Shown piece after piece: positions 51,326 through 60,438 of a DNA stretch of 62,625 nucleotides (the stretch's first letter is position 1; each line of letters starts with the position of its first letter). This stretch comes from Occallatibacter sp. (GTDB lineage: Bacteria; Acidobacteriota; Terriglobia; Terriglobales; Acidobacteriaceae), in assembly GCA_031296305.1 (NCBI GenBank), contig JARLFZ010000010.1, forward strand, positions 1 to 62,625, written 5' to 3'. The notes under the pieces were generated by a model. The model saw nothing but the letters and a program-made list of their open reading frames with translations. It was not told the DNA's origin and made no database searches. Made by a program: the position numbers and the translations under genes.

Positions 51326-51544
51326 GCTTCTTCTATTCCCTGATCCCATTCCCTGTTTCGCTGCGGCTTGGCAGGTTCACGGTCGGCCCCTCTTCAAAAC
51401 TCAGGGCTCACACCCTCGCGAGACTCGAACTTGAGTCCGATGCAATTCAAGCGTCGCACAATTTTCACAAGAAGTTCATCGTTGACTTTTCCAAACAGCA
51501 AATACGATGATCGTTAAATTCGCTCTCGCGAGGAGGTCCACGGC

Positions 51545-52705
51545 ATGCGGAAGCAGCCAGCGAAACTCCCCAGTTTTGCAAAACCAAAGATTCAGCCGGG
51601 AAACGCGGTAGCTCATGAGCCCGCGCATCAGATCTTTTACGATCCGCCGAAGCTCCCCGTTGGAGATCTCGTGAAGGCTCTCTCGAGCGTATTGCCAAGC
51701 ATCGGTGCGACGGCGGCCAAGAATAAGAAGCTCGTGTTTCATATGCTCGGCGACACCGGCGGAGTCTATGGCACGGAGGCGCAAGATGCCGTGGCGGCTG
51801 CGATGGTCAAGCAGCTCGGCTCAGACAGCGGCGTTCCACCCGAGTTCTTCTATCACTTGGGCGATGTTGTCTACTTCAACGGACAAAGCAATCTATATAC
51901 ACCGCAGTTTTATGAGCCGTACCAGAACTATGACGCCCCAATTTTTGCCATACCGGGCAATCACGACGGTGATTCAAAAGTCATGAAAGGAGACCCGGCG
52001 GATAACGATCCGTATTCTCTTTTCGGGTTCATGGAGAACTTCTGCGATCAAACCGCGACGCCGCAGTTCAAGCACAGAAATACCATGAATCAGCCCTACT
52101 GCTACTGGCGGCTCACTGCCCCGTTTGTACAAATCATCGGTCTCTATTCGAATGTGGATGGCAACCTCGACAAGAGCGGAGACTCAGGACAATACGGCTG
52201 GTTCGTTGACCAACTGAAAGCGGTGCCCAGCGATAAGTGGCTGATCGTCGCAGTGCATCATCCCTGTTACTCATTGGATTCAGCGCACGGCGGCTACCCC
52301 GATATTCTCGACAGCCTTGACGCTGCCTTCAAAGCGGCCAAGAAGCAGCCGGATGCGGTTCTTTCCGGTCATGTGCACAATATGCAGATCTTCTCGCGCG
52401 AGTTCGGCTCGAAAACTGTTCCGTACATCATCTGCGGCAACGGCGGCTATGCGCACAATGAGAAATCTATGCACCAGATGCAAAAGCTGGTCGCTGGCTC
52501 GCAGCTTCCATTTCAGACATTGAACGATAAGAGTGTGTCCTTGACTGCATTTGACACGGCCCACTCGGGATTCTTCAGGGTCACAGCCGGGCAGTCCGAG
52601 CTGACATTCGACTACTTCGCTGTGCCCTTCGACGGCGAGGCCGATACGTTGAACCCTTACAAAACCGTGACCGTTCAGGCCGGTCGCGCGAAGACAGCGA
52701 ACTAG
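51545..52705 (+). CDS. Calcineurin-like metallophosphoesterase
   Basis: A 386-residue protein carrying all five metallophosphoesterase blocks: GDTGG, HLGDVVYF, GNHDGD, VHHPCYS and GHVHNMQ. The two-metal site is therefore intact. No signal peptide or membrane helix is seen, so it is probably cytoplasmic. GAGGAGG lies seven bases upstream of the ATG. The substrate (nucleotide, phospholipid or protein phosphate) cannot be read from sequence. It converges with phoH. Confidence 0.92.
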   Translation: MRKQPAKLPSFAKPKIQPGNAVAHEPAHQIFYDPPKLPVGDLVKALSSVLPSIGATAAKNKKLVFHMLGDTGGVYGTEAQDAVAAAMVKQLGSDSGVPPEFFYHLGDVVYFNGQSNLYTPQFYEPYQNYDAPIFAIPGNHDGDSKVMKGDPADNDPYSLFGFMENFCDQTATPQFKHRNTMNQPYCYWRLTAPFVQIIGLYSNVDGNLDKSGDSGQYGWFVDQLKAVPSDKWLIVAVHHPCYSLDSAHGGYPDILDSLDAAFKAAKKQPDAVLSGHVHNMQIFSREFGSKTVPYIICGNGGYAHNEKSMHQMQKLVAGSQLPFQTLNDKSVSLTAFDTAHSGFFRVTAGQSELTFDYFAVPFDGEADTLNPYKTVTVQAGRAKTAN

Positions 52706-52790
52706 CGCATTTCTTCCTTGGATGCCGGACCCCATTCCAGTTTGGGAATGGAACATTCTAGTCTGTTATCTTGTGCCCTTGTGTTTCGCC

Positions 52791-53834
52791 TTACTGCGGC
52801 TTGGCCGGATGCTTCGGCTGCGGCTCCTGGCGGTCTTCGGTTTGTGAAACTCCGACTGCGATTGCACCCTCGAGCGGCAATTCCTGCTGTTGCGGCTTGG
52901 CGCTTTCGTACGCGCGGACGATGCGCTGCACCAGCGGATGCCGCACAACGTCGCCCTCTTCAAAATGGCAGAAGGCAACGCCTTCAACGCCGCCCAAAAT
53001 GTTGATTGCGTCGAGCAAACCCGACTTGCGCGGGTTGGGCAGATCGATCTGCGTGATGTCGCCCGTGATCACGGCCTTGGAATTGTTGCCCATGCGCGTG
53101 AGGAACATCTTCATCTGCTCGATGGTGGTGTTCTGCGCTTCGTCGAGAATGATGAACGCATCGTTGAGCGTGCGGCCGCGCATGAAGGCCAGCGGAGCGA
53201 CTTCGATGACATTGCGCTCCAGCATTTTGTCCACCTTCTCGACGTCGATCATGTCAAAGAGCGCGTCGTAGAGCGGGCGCAGATAGGGGTCGATTTTTTC
53301 CTGCAAAGTGCCGGGCAAAAAGCCCAGCCGCTCGCCGGCTTCTACCGCGGGGCGCACCAAAACAATCCGGCTGATGCGCTTGGCGTTGATGGCGGCCACG
53401 GCCATGGCCACGGCAAGGTAGGTTTTGCCGGTTCCGGCCGGGCCCACGCCGAAGACCATATCGTTCTGCTCGATAGCCTCCACGTAGCGGCTCTGGTTGA
53501 GCGAGCGCGGCTGCACGGTGCGCTTGATGCCGGCCGATCGCTGCTTGCCAGCCTCGGCTACGGTGCGCAGAGTGGTCGCGGAGTCGGCAACGACCAGACG
53601 CAACATGCCGTTCAATTCGCCGTTGTGGGGATTGATGCCCTGACGGCGCAAGGCTTCGAAGTCCTCGAAGATCCGTCGCACGCGGGCCACGCTTTCTTCC
53701 GGTCCCTGTACGTGCACGGCGTCGGAGCGAAGATCGATGCGAACACCGAGCGAGTCTTCCATCAGTTTTAGGTTTTCATCGCGGGTCCCGAACAGGGGCT
53801 CGAGGTTTGGCGTGATCTCCAGAGCGATCTTCAA
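52791..53834 (-). CDS. phoH: PhoH family ATPase
   Basis: A 347-residue protein with an N-terminal KH-like segment (residues 1-90) and the PhoH ATPase domain: Walker A VGPAGTGKTYLA, RPAVEAGERLGFLPGTLQEKIDPYLRPLYDAL, Walker B FIILDEAQNTT and ITGDITQIDLP. It ends in a Gln/Pro-rich tail. PhoH proteins are linked to RNA metabolism and often sit directly upstream of ybeY; here two plus-strand genes separate them by ~2.1 kb. An upstream in-frame TTG could be the start, since the strong GGGAGG lies far from the ATG. Confidence 0.93.
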   Translation of the reverse strand: MKIALEITPNLEPLFGTRDENLKLMEDSLGVRIDLRSDAVHVQGPEESVARVRRIFEDFEALRRQGINPHNGELNGMLRLVVADSATTLRTVAEAGKQRSAGIKRTVQPRSLNQSRYVEAIEQNDMVFGVGPAGTGKTYLAVAMAVAAINAKRISRIVLVRPAVEAGERLGFLPGTLQEKIDPYLRPLYDALFDMIDVEKVDKMLERNVIEVAPLAFMRGRTLNDAFIILDEAQNTTIEQMKMFLTRMGNNSKAVITGDITQIDLPNPRKSGLLDAINILGGVEGVAFCHFEEGDVVRHPLVQRIVRAYESAKPQQQELPLEGAIAVGVSQTEDRQEPQPKHPAKPQ

Positions 53835-54220
53835 AGGGTCAACGTCCTCCCGAACGGTGAGTTGTATTTAAGGAGTATCGGCAGCACACAGTGGCAACGC
53901 AAGCGCCCCTCGGGCGCCTGCTGGCAAACGGCTGATTTTGAAAGGAGTGGAAGAGCGCAGGGTACAACCGGGTCCATAGTCTGGGCTGTCCTGCGAGGCC
54001 GCGGATTGGGGTTGAGTACCAAATCCAGTATTGCGAGATTAGCGCGAGCCGAGTTTCGCGTCAACCGTTGCTCCATTACTTTTGATGCAGAAGTTGTCGA
54101 AGCAGATACGGGGCCGGAGCCCGGGAGCGCGAATCGGGGCCACGCCGGGCCGGGCCGACGGGGGCCTCGGTCCGGTACACTGCTCTCAATCTTCTCGTGC
54201 TGCGCTGAGGAATTCCGCGG
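53835..54220. other. Divergent intergenic region phoH / symporter
   Basis: These ~386 bases hold the promoters of two divergent genes, but no convincing -35/-10 pair stands out. A small GC hairpin (GCGCCCCTCGGGCGC, near 53904) is present. The symporter ribosome site GAGGAA lies eight bases before its ATG. The long minus-strand frame starting in the symporter is a shadow. No gene is seen. Confidence 0.55.
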
Positions 54221-55741
54221 ATGTCGCTTCTCTATATCGTGGTCCTGGTCGTGATCGCCTCTGCGCTGCTGGCGGTGGCCATTTTTCGGGGCCTGCTGGT
54301 TAAAACCAAGGCTGACTACCTGGTCGCCGGGCGCTCGCTTTCTGCTTTCGTGCTGGTCCTCACGCTGCTGACTTCGTGGATCGGCGCGGGATCGCTCTTT
54401 GCCGGGGCTGAAAACGCCTACAAAAACGGCTTTGCAGCGTTGTGGTTGCCGGCTGGCGGGTGGTTGGGGCTGCTGCTGATCTACTTTATTGCGCCGCGCG
54501 CGCGCAAATTCGCGCAGTTCACGCTGCCTGACCTGCTTGAGGCCCGCTATAACCAGACCGCGCGCGTGCTGGGGACCATCGCGATTCTCTTTGCCTACGT
54601 GGCCATCACCAGTTATCAGTTCAAGGGCGGCGGCAACGTGCTGCACCTCATTTTCCCCGACACGCTTTCGGCGGAGCAGGGAACCTGGATTATCGCAGCC
54701 TTTGTCGTCGTGACCACGGCCATGGCCGGCATGTCGTCGGTCGCCTACATGGATGTGGCCATCGGCTCGCTGGTGACGGTTATCTGCGTTATCGCCACGC
54801 CTATGCTGCTGGCCAAGGCAGGCGGCTGGAGCGGGCTGCACGCGGCGCTGCCGGCGACGCACTTTGAAGTGCTGGGCAACCTGACGCTGGTGAAGGCGCT
54901 CGAATTCCTCGTTCCCACCATGCTGCTGATGCTCGGCAATCAGGTGATGTACCAGAAGTTTTTCTCCGCTAAATCCGAGCGCGACGCGCGCATCTCCGTC
55001 GTCGGCTGGATTGTGGGCACAGTGGTGCTTGAAACTTTGATTGTTGCCATCGCTGTGATTGGGTCAGCACTTTATCCCACCGGGGAAGTCGCCGCGCAGC
55101 CCTACGAGATCATCCCTTATACGGCGCGTCACGGTCTGCCTGCGCTCATGGGCGCGTTGCTGCTGGGTGCGGTCTTCGCCAAGGTGATTTCGACGGCCTC
55201 GAATTATCTCTTCTCGCCGGCCAGCAATCTTATCGAAGATGTTTTCGTGCGCTACATCTCTCCGGGCGCATCGAACAGGAGCGTTCTCATCTTCTCTCGT
55301 GTTGCCGTGGTGCTGCTCGGCGCGTGGGCGCTCTATCAGGCTCTCTACGCGCCCAGCATTCTGGCCAAGATGCTCTATGCCTATACGATCTACGGGGCCG
55401 CGCTTACGCCGGTGGTGCTGGCTGCGTTCTACTCGAAACGCGCGACGGCGTGGGGAGCAGTCGCTGCTATCGCAATCGGCACTTGGGTGACTTTGGGGTG
55501 GGATCTCGTTCAGGGGAGCTGGCGTCTTTCGACGAAACCCCAGCCTTTGAACGAATTCGTCCATGCCGTGGGTTTTGTGGTTTTCTATCCGCTGTTTCTA
55601 GTTAGATCCAATCTTCCGTCGCTCCTTGCCGACCGCGACGCCATCTTTCCGGCGCTCTTCGCCGCCATCACCGCATTCATTGTCGTAAGCGCCTTCACGC
55701 CCAAGCCGTCGGCGGAGCAACTGGCGAAGCTTGCCGAGTAG
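54221..55741 (+). CDS. Sodium:solute symporter (SSS family)
   Basis: A 506-residue integral membrane protein with about 13 predicted helices. It shows SSS-family landmarks: VAGRSLSAFVLVLTLLTSWIGAGSLFAGAENAYKNG after the first helix, RKFAQFTLPDLLEARYN, and GALLLGAVFAKVISTASNYLFSPASNLIEDVFVRYI, the conserved sodium-site helix with adjacent Ser residues. It should couple sodium entry to uptake of a small organic solute. The amidohydrolase downstream points to a nitrogen compound, though that gene is on the opposite strand, so this is weak. Confidence 0.92.
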   Translation: MSLLYIVVLVVIASALLAVAIFRGLLVKTKADYLVAGRSLSAFVLVLTLLTSWIGAGSLFAGAENAYKNGFAALWLPAGGWLGLLLIYFIAPRARKFAQFTLPDLLEARYNQTARVLGTIAILFAYVAITSYQFKGGGNVLHLIFPDTLSAEQGTWIIAAFVVVTTAMAGMSSVAYMDVAIGSLVTVICVIATPMLLAKAGGWSGLHAALPATHFEVLGNLTLVKALEFLVPTMLLMLGNQVMYQKFFSAKSERDARISVVGWIVGTVVLETLIVAIAVIGSALYPTGEVAAQPYEIIPYTARHGLPALMGALLLGAVFAKVISTASNYLFSPASNLIEDVFVRYISPGASNRSVLIFSRVAVVLLGAWALYQALYAPSILAKMLYAYTIYGAALTPVVLAAFYSKRATAWGAVAAIAIGTWVTLGWDLVQGSWRLSTKPQPLNEFVHAVGFVVFYPLFLVRSNLPSLLADRDAIFPALFAAITAFIVVSAFTPKPSAEQLAKLAE

Positions 55742-55893
55742 GGGATTGCGGAAAAAGGCCGAATGAAAAACGAATCCGGCAAAAAATGAATTGGCAGGGG
55801 CTAAAGCCCGACTCATTCTGCTTGCTTTTTTGGCCCGGCTAAAGCCGTGCCCTTGTTACAAAGCCCTCTGACTCGCGTTTTTTCGCAGCTCGC
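55742..55893 (+). repeat. Family-A palindromic element (copy A5)
   Basis: The left end GGATTGCGGAAAAAGGCCGA and right end GACTCGCGTTTTTTCGCAGC are inverted relatives. Inside are GGGGCTAAAGCCCG (near 55797) and a diverged second hairpin (CCCGGCTAAAGCCGTG), then TTGTTACAAAG. It follows the symporter stop at once and separates it from the convergent amidohydrolase. Confidence 0.8.
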
Positions 55894-55930
55894 GAGAGAA
55901 AGCGATTAATGCCCGCTTGGACGAAGCCCG

Positions 55931-57172
55931 TTAGTGCTTCTCCGTCCACTTGAGCGTCTTCTCGGCGAGGCCTGCGAAGGCTTTCACGGCTAGCTCCAGG
56001 TGCTCGGTGCGAGTGTCCTCGATTTTGTTGTGGCTGATGCCCTTGATCGACTGGACGAACATCATTACCGTGGGAATTCCTGACCGGCAAACCTCCGACG
56101 CGTCGTGCAGCGGGCCCGAGGGTAGGCGTCGCGTCGCCGGGGTCACTTCCAAAACCGATTCCTCGCAGAGCGGGATCAGCTCCTCATGAAACGGAACTGG
56201 CTCGATACTCCAAATTCGCGACCACTCCACCTCGCAGCGCTCTTCGGCGGCAAAGCGCCGGCTGGCAGCCTGCGCCTCCGCAAACATGCTGGCCAGAATG
56301 GCGGCGTCCAGATCGCGCTGATCGAGGGTCGCCTCGCAGCGCCCAACTACGGCGGTCACAATTCCGGGAAAGGTTTTTACGCTGCCCATGGTGCACACAG
56401 AGTCAGCGTGCTTGCCGGCGATTGCGCGAATCTCGAGCGCCAGTTTCGCTGCGGCTGCGAGCGCATCGCGGCGCACCGCCATGGGCGTTGAGCCCGAGTG
56501 CGCCTCCTGGCCCGTGAAGGTGATGGCATAGCGCTCCACACCCTTCGTCCCTGTCACCACTCCCAGCGGCAAATTTGCATCTTCCAGCACTGGCCCCTGC
56601 TCAATGTGCAATTCGAGATACGCAGCGATGTTCTTCCGCTCCGCAGCCGCGTCTCCAATGCGGTCGATGTCGATGCCGACCTGCTTCAGAGCTGCTTCCA
56701 GCGTAATGCCGTCGCGGTCCGTGCGGGCGCGGTCGGCGGCAATCGAGTGCGTCCCCGCAAACGCGGCCGATCCGAAGAGGCTGCGGCCAAAACGCGCGCC
56801 CTCCTCATCTGCCCAGTCGACCAGGCGCACGGTGAATGGTGGTTTGCCGGAGTACTTTTCCGCCAGATACCGCACCACCTCAAGTCCCGTGACCACGCCG
56901 AGCGCTCCATCCAACCAGCCGCCGTTGGGAACCGAGTCAAGATGGCTGCCGAGTACCAGCGTCTTCTCGCTCTGGCCCCGCAGCGTGATCCACTGATTTC
57001 CGGCGGCATCGAAGTGCCGCTCCACGGGAAGGCCGATCAGCTTCGTCCCAAACCATTCGCGGGCCTTGAGCCATGTGGGTGTGAACGCGACCCGCTGCGC
57101 GCCGTCGGCGTTGGCCGTCAAGTCGCGAAGCTCACGCAGATTCGAAATTACGTTTTCGGGTTTCAGTGGCAT
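55931..57172 (-). CDS. M20-family amidohydrolase (N-carbamoyl amino acid / allantoate hydrolase type)
   Basis: A 413-residue metal enzyme of the hydantoinase/carbamoylase group. Metal and catalytic motifs are in order: GSHLDSVPNGGWLDGALGVV (His, Asp), WADEEGARFGRSLFGS (Glu-Glu), ELHIEQGPVLE (His), GQEAHSGSTPM dimerisation region and SGPLHDA (final His). It should release ammonia and carbon dioxide from N-carbamoyl amino acids or act on ureido compounds from purine breakdown. I start at the ATG at 57172 after AGGGGGG; the longer frame runs into a family-B repeat. Confidence 0.92.
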   Translation of the reverse strand: MPLKPENVISNLRELRDLTANADGAQRVAFTPTWLKAREWFGTKLIGLPVERHFDAAGNQWITLRGQSEKTLVLGSHLDSVPNGGWLDGALGVVTGLEVVRYLAEKYSGKPPFTVRLVDWADEEGARFGRSLFGSAAFAGTHSIAADRARTDRDGITLEAALKQVGIDIDRIGDAAAERKNIAAYLELHIEQGPVLEDANLPLGVVTGTKGVERYAITFTGQEAHSGSTPMAVRRDALAAAAKLALEIRAIAGKHADSVCTMGSVKTFPGIVTAVVGRCEATLDQRDLDAAILASMFAEAQAASRRFAAEERCEVEWSRIWSIEPVPFHEELIPLCEESVLEVTPATRRLPSGPLHDASEVCRSGIPTVMMFVQSIKGISHNKIEDTRTEHLELAVKAFAGLAEKTLKWTEKH

Positions 57173-57252
57173 AATCCCCCCTATTTTCGAAGCAGGTTCC
57201 GTCTTGCGAAGCTTTGTGCAGATTCTAGAACTCCGACCGGATAAAGAAGTGC

Positions 57253-57297
57253 GTGTGCGGGTCTGGAGACCCACACGACAGCCGGTCTGGAGACCGG
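57253..57297. repeat. Family-B double hairpin (copy 4)
   Basis: GTGTGCGGGTCTGGAGACCC (continuing ACAC) forms the first hairpin (57253-57276) and CCGGTCTGGAGACCGG (57282-57297) the second, with GACAG between and CGCTACAG after. It sits in the ~300-base divergent gap between the amidohydrolase and the DUF503 gene; no coding sequence is seen in that gap. Confidence 0.85.
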
Positions 57298-57471
57298 CGC
57301 TACAGGTACAGAATCAAGCGGTCAAGGATCTGGTCCTGCAACGGCCGCTCCACGTGATCCAAGATACGCCTCCCGATTGGCTCTGCTTGCGCCGGGGTGT
57401 TCCGGCAGCGAATAAATTTGTTCCGGCCAGGCAAACCGGTCTTACACTGTCGGTGACCCCCCGAGAACGCT

Positions 57472-57768
57472 ATGCCGGTGGCTCAACTCACCCTCGAGAT
57501 CCGCATCGAGCACGCCCAATCGCTCAAGGACCGGCGGCAGGTGGTGCGTTCGCTCAAGGACCAGTTGCGCCAGGGCTTCAACGTCTCCGTGGCCGAGCTC
57601 GATGAGGCGGTCACCTGGCAATCGGCCACCATCGGCGTCGCCGCTATCTCGCGCTCGCGGGATTACCTGCACGGCCTGATGGAAGAAGCTGAACGCGCCG
57701 CGCGGCGCATGACGACGGAGCTCGGCGCTGACCTGACCGACTCTTTCTGGGAATATATCGAGAGCTAG
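57472..57768 (+). CDS. DUF503 domain-containing protein
   Basis: A 98-residue single-domain protein matching DUF503: VAQLTLEIRIEHAQSLKDRRQVVRSLKDQLRQGFNVSVAELDEAVTWQSATIGVAAISRSRDYLHGLMEEAERAA. The family has a ferredoxin-like fold and is often encoded near rbfA, infB or other translation genes, but its function is unknown. Here it is followed by a short region of imperfect AGCGGxGTTAGCG-like repeats (57774-57825). Confidence 0.9.
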   Translation: MPVAQLTLEIRIEHAQSLKDRRQVVRSLKDQLRQGFNVSVAELDEAVTWQSATIGVAAISRSRDYLHGLMEEAERAARRMTTELGADLTDSFWEYIES

Positions 57769-57925
57769 AAGATAGCGGGGTTAGCGGCGCTAGCGGAGTT
57801 GGCGGAGTTAGCCGATTCAGACCGTAAAACCCCGCAATCTCGCCGTGCTAACCTGAATCTTTGAGTTCGGCGTCTCCACGCGTATTTATCATGCGCGGGA
57901 GCGGCCGAGCACTTGGGGTGTTCGC

Positions 57926-58633
57926 TTGCAACCCACTGCATTCGTTATTGCCGTATTCGAGTTTGTGCTGCTGCTTTTCTCGCTCAGTTTTCACGAGTGC
58001 GCGCATGCCTGGATGGCCTCGCGGCTCGGCGACCAGACGGCCCGGCTGCAGGGGCGCGTGACGCTTAACCCCATGTACCACATCGATCCCATCGGGACTT
58101 TGCTCATTCCGGCACTTGCGATATTTGGACCATTTATCGGATTCAGTTTCTTTAGCGGGTTCCTTATCGGCTGGGCCAAACCGACCCCGGTCATTACGCG
58201 CAACTTCAAGAAAATCGTCCGCGACGACAACCTCGTAACGCTGGCGGGCCCATTCTCAAATCTTCTGCTTGTCGGGATTGCATTCGCGATTCTAGCCGTG
58301 GTGTGCATTGCCGTGCCCGGCGGGCGAACGCTGGTGCGTGCGAATTTGGGCGGCGTGCTGGCCTTCGAAGGCGGATTGCAGCCTCTGGTGCTGCTTGCGC
58401 TGCTGGCCATAGAAGTCAACCTATGCCTCTTCTTTTTCAACCTGCTGCCCATCCCTCCGCTCGATGGCAGCCGCGTGGTGCGCAATATGCTGCCCTATAG
58501 AGCCGTCCAGGTCTACGATCGGATCGGCGGCTGGATAGGAATAATTCTCATGATTGTCGTTGGCGGATTTCTGCTCCGCCTGTTGTTCGTGCCCGCGCTG
58601 GCCCTCGTTGATTCGCTGCTTGGGCGCCTCTGA
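57926..58633 (+). CDS. Site-2 protease family membrane metalloprotease (M50)
   Basis: A 235-residue polytopic membrane protein with the zinc motif FHECAHAW (HExxH, residues ~22-28) in its first helix, the AGPFSN segment and the third-ligand motif NLLPIPPLDGSRV. It belongs to the compact, PDZ-less M50 group; relatives cleave membrane-embedded regulators, but targets are unknown. The start is a TTG at 57926 with GGGGTG five bases upstream, since no ATG fits. It is upstream of trpS, with a family-A repeat between. Confidence 0.92.
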   Translation: MQPTAFVIAVFEFVLLLFSLSFHECAHAWMASRLGDQTARLQGRVTLNPMYHIDPIGTLLIPALAIFGPFIGFSFFSGFLIGWAKPTPVITRNFKKIVRDDNLVTLAGPFSNLLLVGIAFAILAVVCIAVPGGRTLVRANLGGVLAFEGGLQPLVLLALLAIEVNLCLFFFNLLPIPPLDGSRVVRNMLPYRAVQVYDRIGGWIGIILMIVVGGFLLRLLFVPALALVDSLLGRL

Positions 58634-58668
58634 GAAAGCCGGTGGTAGTGGGTCGGTTTGAAGAAATC

Positions 58669-58740
58669 ATCCCTCAGCGGCTAAAGCCGTGCTAATTTTG
58701 CTGCACTTGCGGCACGAGTAAACTCGTGCCCTTTCAAAAC
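58669..58740 (+). repeat. Family-A hairpin pair upstream of trpS (copy A6)
   Basis: CGGCTAAAGCCG (58678-58689) and GGCACGAGTAAACTCGTGCC (58711-58730) with the linker GCTGCACTTGC and the tail CTTTCAAAAC. No inverted end sequences are visible, so this is the short form of the element. Confidence 0.88.
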
Positions 58741-58875
58741 GGATTCGAACTGACCCAGCACCAAGCCATGCCTTCGCCCATCCCTCCCGCTACAATGGAA
58801 TGAGCGTTTTATTTGGAATTTCATTGTCATGCACCCGGCCATTTTTCCTGGCCGCCAGGAACTCGAATCGCAATC

Positions 58876-60438
58876 ATGTCTGAACTCCCTAATCGATCGG
58901 AACGGCCGCGCGTTTTAAGCGGCATGAGGCCCACGGGAAAGCTGCACCTGGGAAACTACATGGGCGCGCTCGCCAACTGGGTCAAATTGCAAGACCAGTA
59001 CGAGTGCTATTTCTTCATCGCCGACTGGCACGCGCTGACGACCGACTACGCGGACCCGGGAAAATTGCAGTCAAAAACGCTCGATGTAGCGATGGATTGG
59101 CTGGCTGCCGGCCTCGATCCGAACAAGTCAACCATCTTCATCCAAAGTCATGTACCGCAGCACGCGGAGCTCCACTTGCTCTTCTCGATGATGACGCCGC
59201 TCGGCTGGCTCGAGCGCGTGCCAACCTACAAAGAGCAGCAAGAAAACCTCAAGGGCAAGGATCTGAGCACCTACGGATTCCTTGGCTATCCGCTATTGCA
59301 GGCCGCCGACATTCTGGTCTATCAAGCCCAATACGTTCCAGTGGGCCAGGACCAGGTCGCACACGTTGAGCTCACCCGCGAAGTAGCGCGTCGATTCAAC
59401 TCGCTCTATCGTTCACAGGTTTTTCCCGAACCGGAGGCGCTGCTCACGCCTTCGCCCAAGCTGCCTGGCACCGACGGCCGCAAAATGTCCAAGAGCTATG
59501 GCAACGCCATCGGAATCTCGGAGTCGCCGATGGGAGTGATGTTCAAAGTTCAATCCATGTCTACCGGAGGCCAACGCATCCGGCAGACGGATCCAGGTGA
59601 TCCGGATCTCTGCCCCGTTGGCGAACTGCACAAGATATTTAGTATTCCCGAAGTGATCGCGGAAACTCGAAATGGCTGCCGCACTGCAACGATTCGCTGT
59701 GAGTCTTGCAAGACTGAAGCGGGCCGATCTGTTTGCAACGTCACTGAACCCATACACGTTCGAAGAGCAATGTTAGAACTCGATGTCGAAAGGATTTGGG
59801 AACAACTTCGCAGCGATTCTGTAAACAAGGCGGCCAGGCGCGCAGAAGAAACGATGATTTCGGTGCGCGCAATCTTCGACATCTCGCATAGTCTCGGTTT
59901 TACGCGACGTCTTTCCTCGGCTACACCCGAAGAGCAGGACAAAATTCGCGATCTGAGCGCTTACACCGATTGGTGGGACCTGCCGAGGGATCAGCGATCC
60001 AGGGTTTTGAGAGATTACTGGAGAGACAAGCTCGTTCCGTACGACATTCCTCTTTCGCAGGAAGGCAATCGTGCTTTTTCCACCATTGAGCGCGAGTTGG
60101 AGGAGCCATTCCTCACCGCCAGAAAGAAGCGCGTCTTTGTGACGACCTCGCGCGACCTGAATCAAGGTGACAAGTGGGAATTTGAGATTCCTGCAAGGTC
60201 TTACGAGATTTGGACTTTGCTATGCTGGCGCAATTCCGACAAGAGCCTTCACGATTTCGTTCTACCCCAAAAAGCCTTCTTGTCGGACTTTTCTTTGGCA
60301 AAGAAATCTGCGAAAAAAGAAGAGAAAATCCCGGTCAGTATCCTGAAAATAGAGGGTAACCGCTACTTTCTCAGCATTGCAGGCAAGACCGGCAAGGACA
60401 TCACCGCTTTTGAACGGGATTATCAACCTCTCGGATAG
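58876..60438 (+). CDS. trpS: Tryptophanyl-tRNA synthetase with extra C-terminal region
   Basis: A class I synthetase charging tRNA-Trp. The 520-residue product has the HIGH-type motif (GMRPTGKLHLGNYMG, residues 16-30), the YGFLGYPLLQAADIL and VPVGQDQVAHVELTREVARRFN segments and KMSKS (203-207). Cysteines C246, C268, C275 and C278 form a C-x21-C-x6-C-x2-C pattern close to the iron-sulfur motif reported for Thermotoga TrpRS. Normal TrpRS ends near residue 335-340. Here about 180 residues follow, including SAYTDWWDLPRDQRSRVLRDYW, RVFVTTSRDLNQGDKWEFEIPARSYEIWTLLCWRN and DFVLPQKAFLSDF, which I cannot assign. The base composition of this tail looks less GC-rich than the neighbours. I start at the ATG at 58876. 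Confidence 0.93.
   Translation: MSELPNRSERPRVLSGMRPTGKLHLGNYMGALANWVKLQDQYECYFFIADWHALTTDYADPGKLQSKTLDVAMDWLAAGLDPNKSTIFIQSHVPQHAELHLLFSMMTPLGWLERVPTYKEQQENLKGKDLSTYGFLGYPLLQAADILVYQAQYVPVGQDQVAHVELTREVARRFNSLYRSQVFPEPEALLTPSPKLPGTDGRKMSKSYGNAIGISESPMGVMFKVQSMSTGGQRIRQTDPGDPDLCPVGELHKIFSIPEVIAETRNGCRTATIRCESCKTEAGRSVCNVTEPIHVRRAMLELDVERIWEQLRSDSVNKAARRAEETMISVRAIFDISHSLGFTRRLSSATPEEQDKIRDLSAYTDWWDLPRDQRSRVLRDYWRDKLVPYDIPLSQEGNRAFSTIERELEEPFLTARKKRVFVTTSRDLNQGDKWEFEIPARSYEIWTLLCWRNSDKSLHDFVLPQKAFLSDFSLAKKSAKKEEKIPVSILKIEGNRYFLSIAGKTGKDITAFERDYQPLG

Noticed and set aside
53831..54862. Long minus-strand frame opposite the symporter gene, rich in Arg, Gln and His
   Set aside because: Shadow of the strongly supported symporter gene; composition is that of a reverse-complement frame and no family motif is seen.
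57173..57274. N-terminal extension of the M20 amidohydrolase
   Set aside because: It reads into a family-B hairpin; the ATG at 57172 has a G-rich ribosome site and fits the family start.
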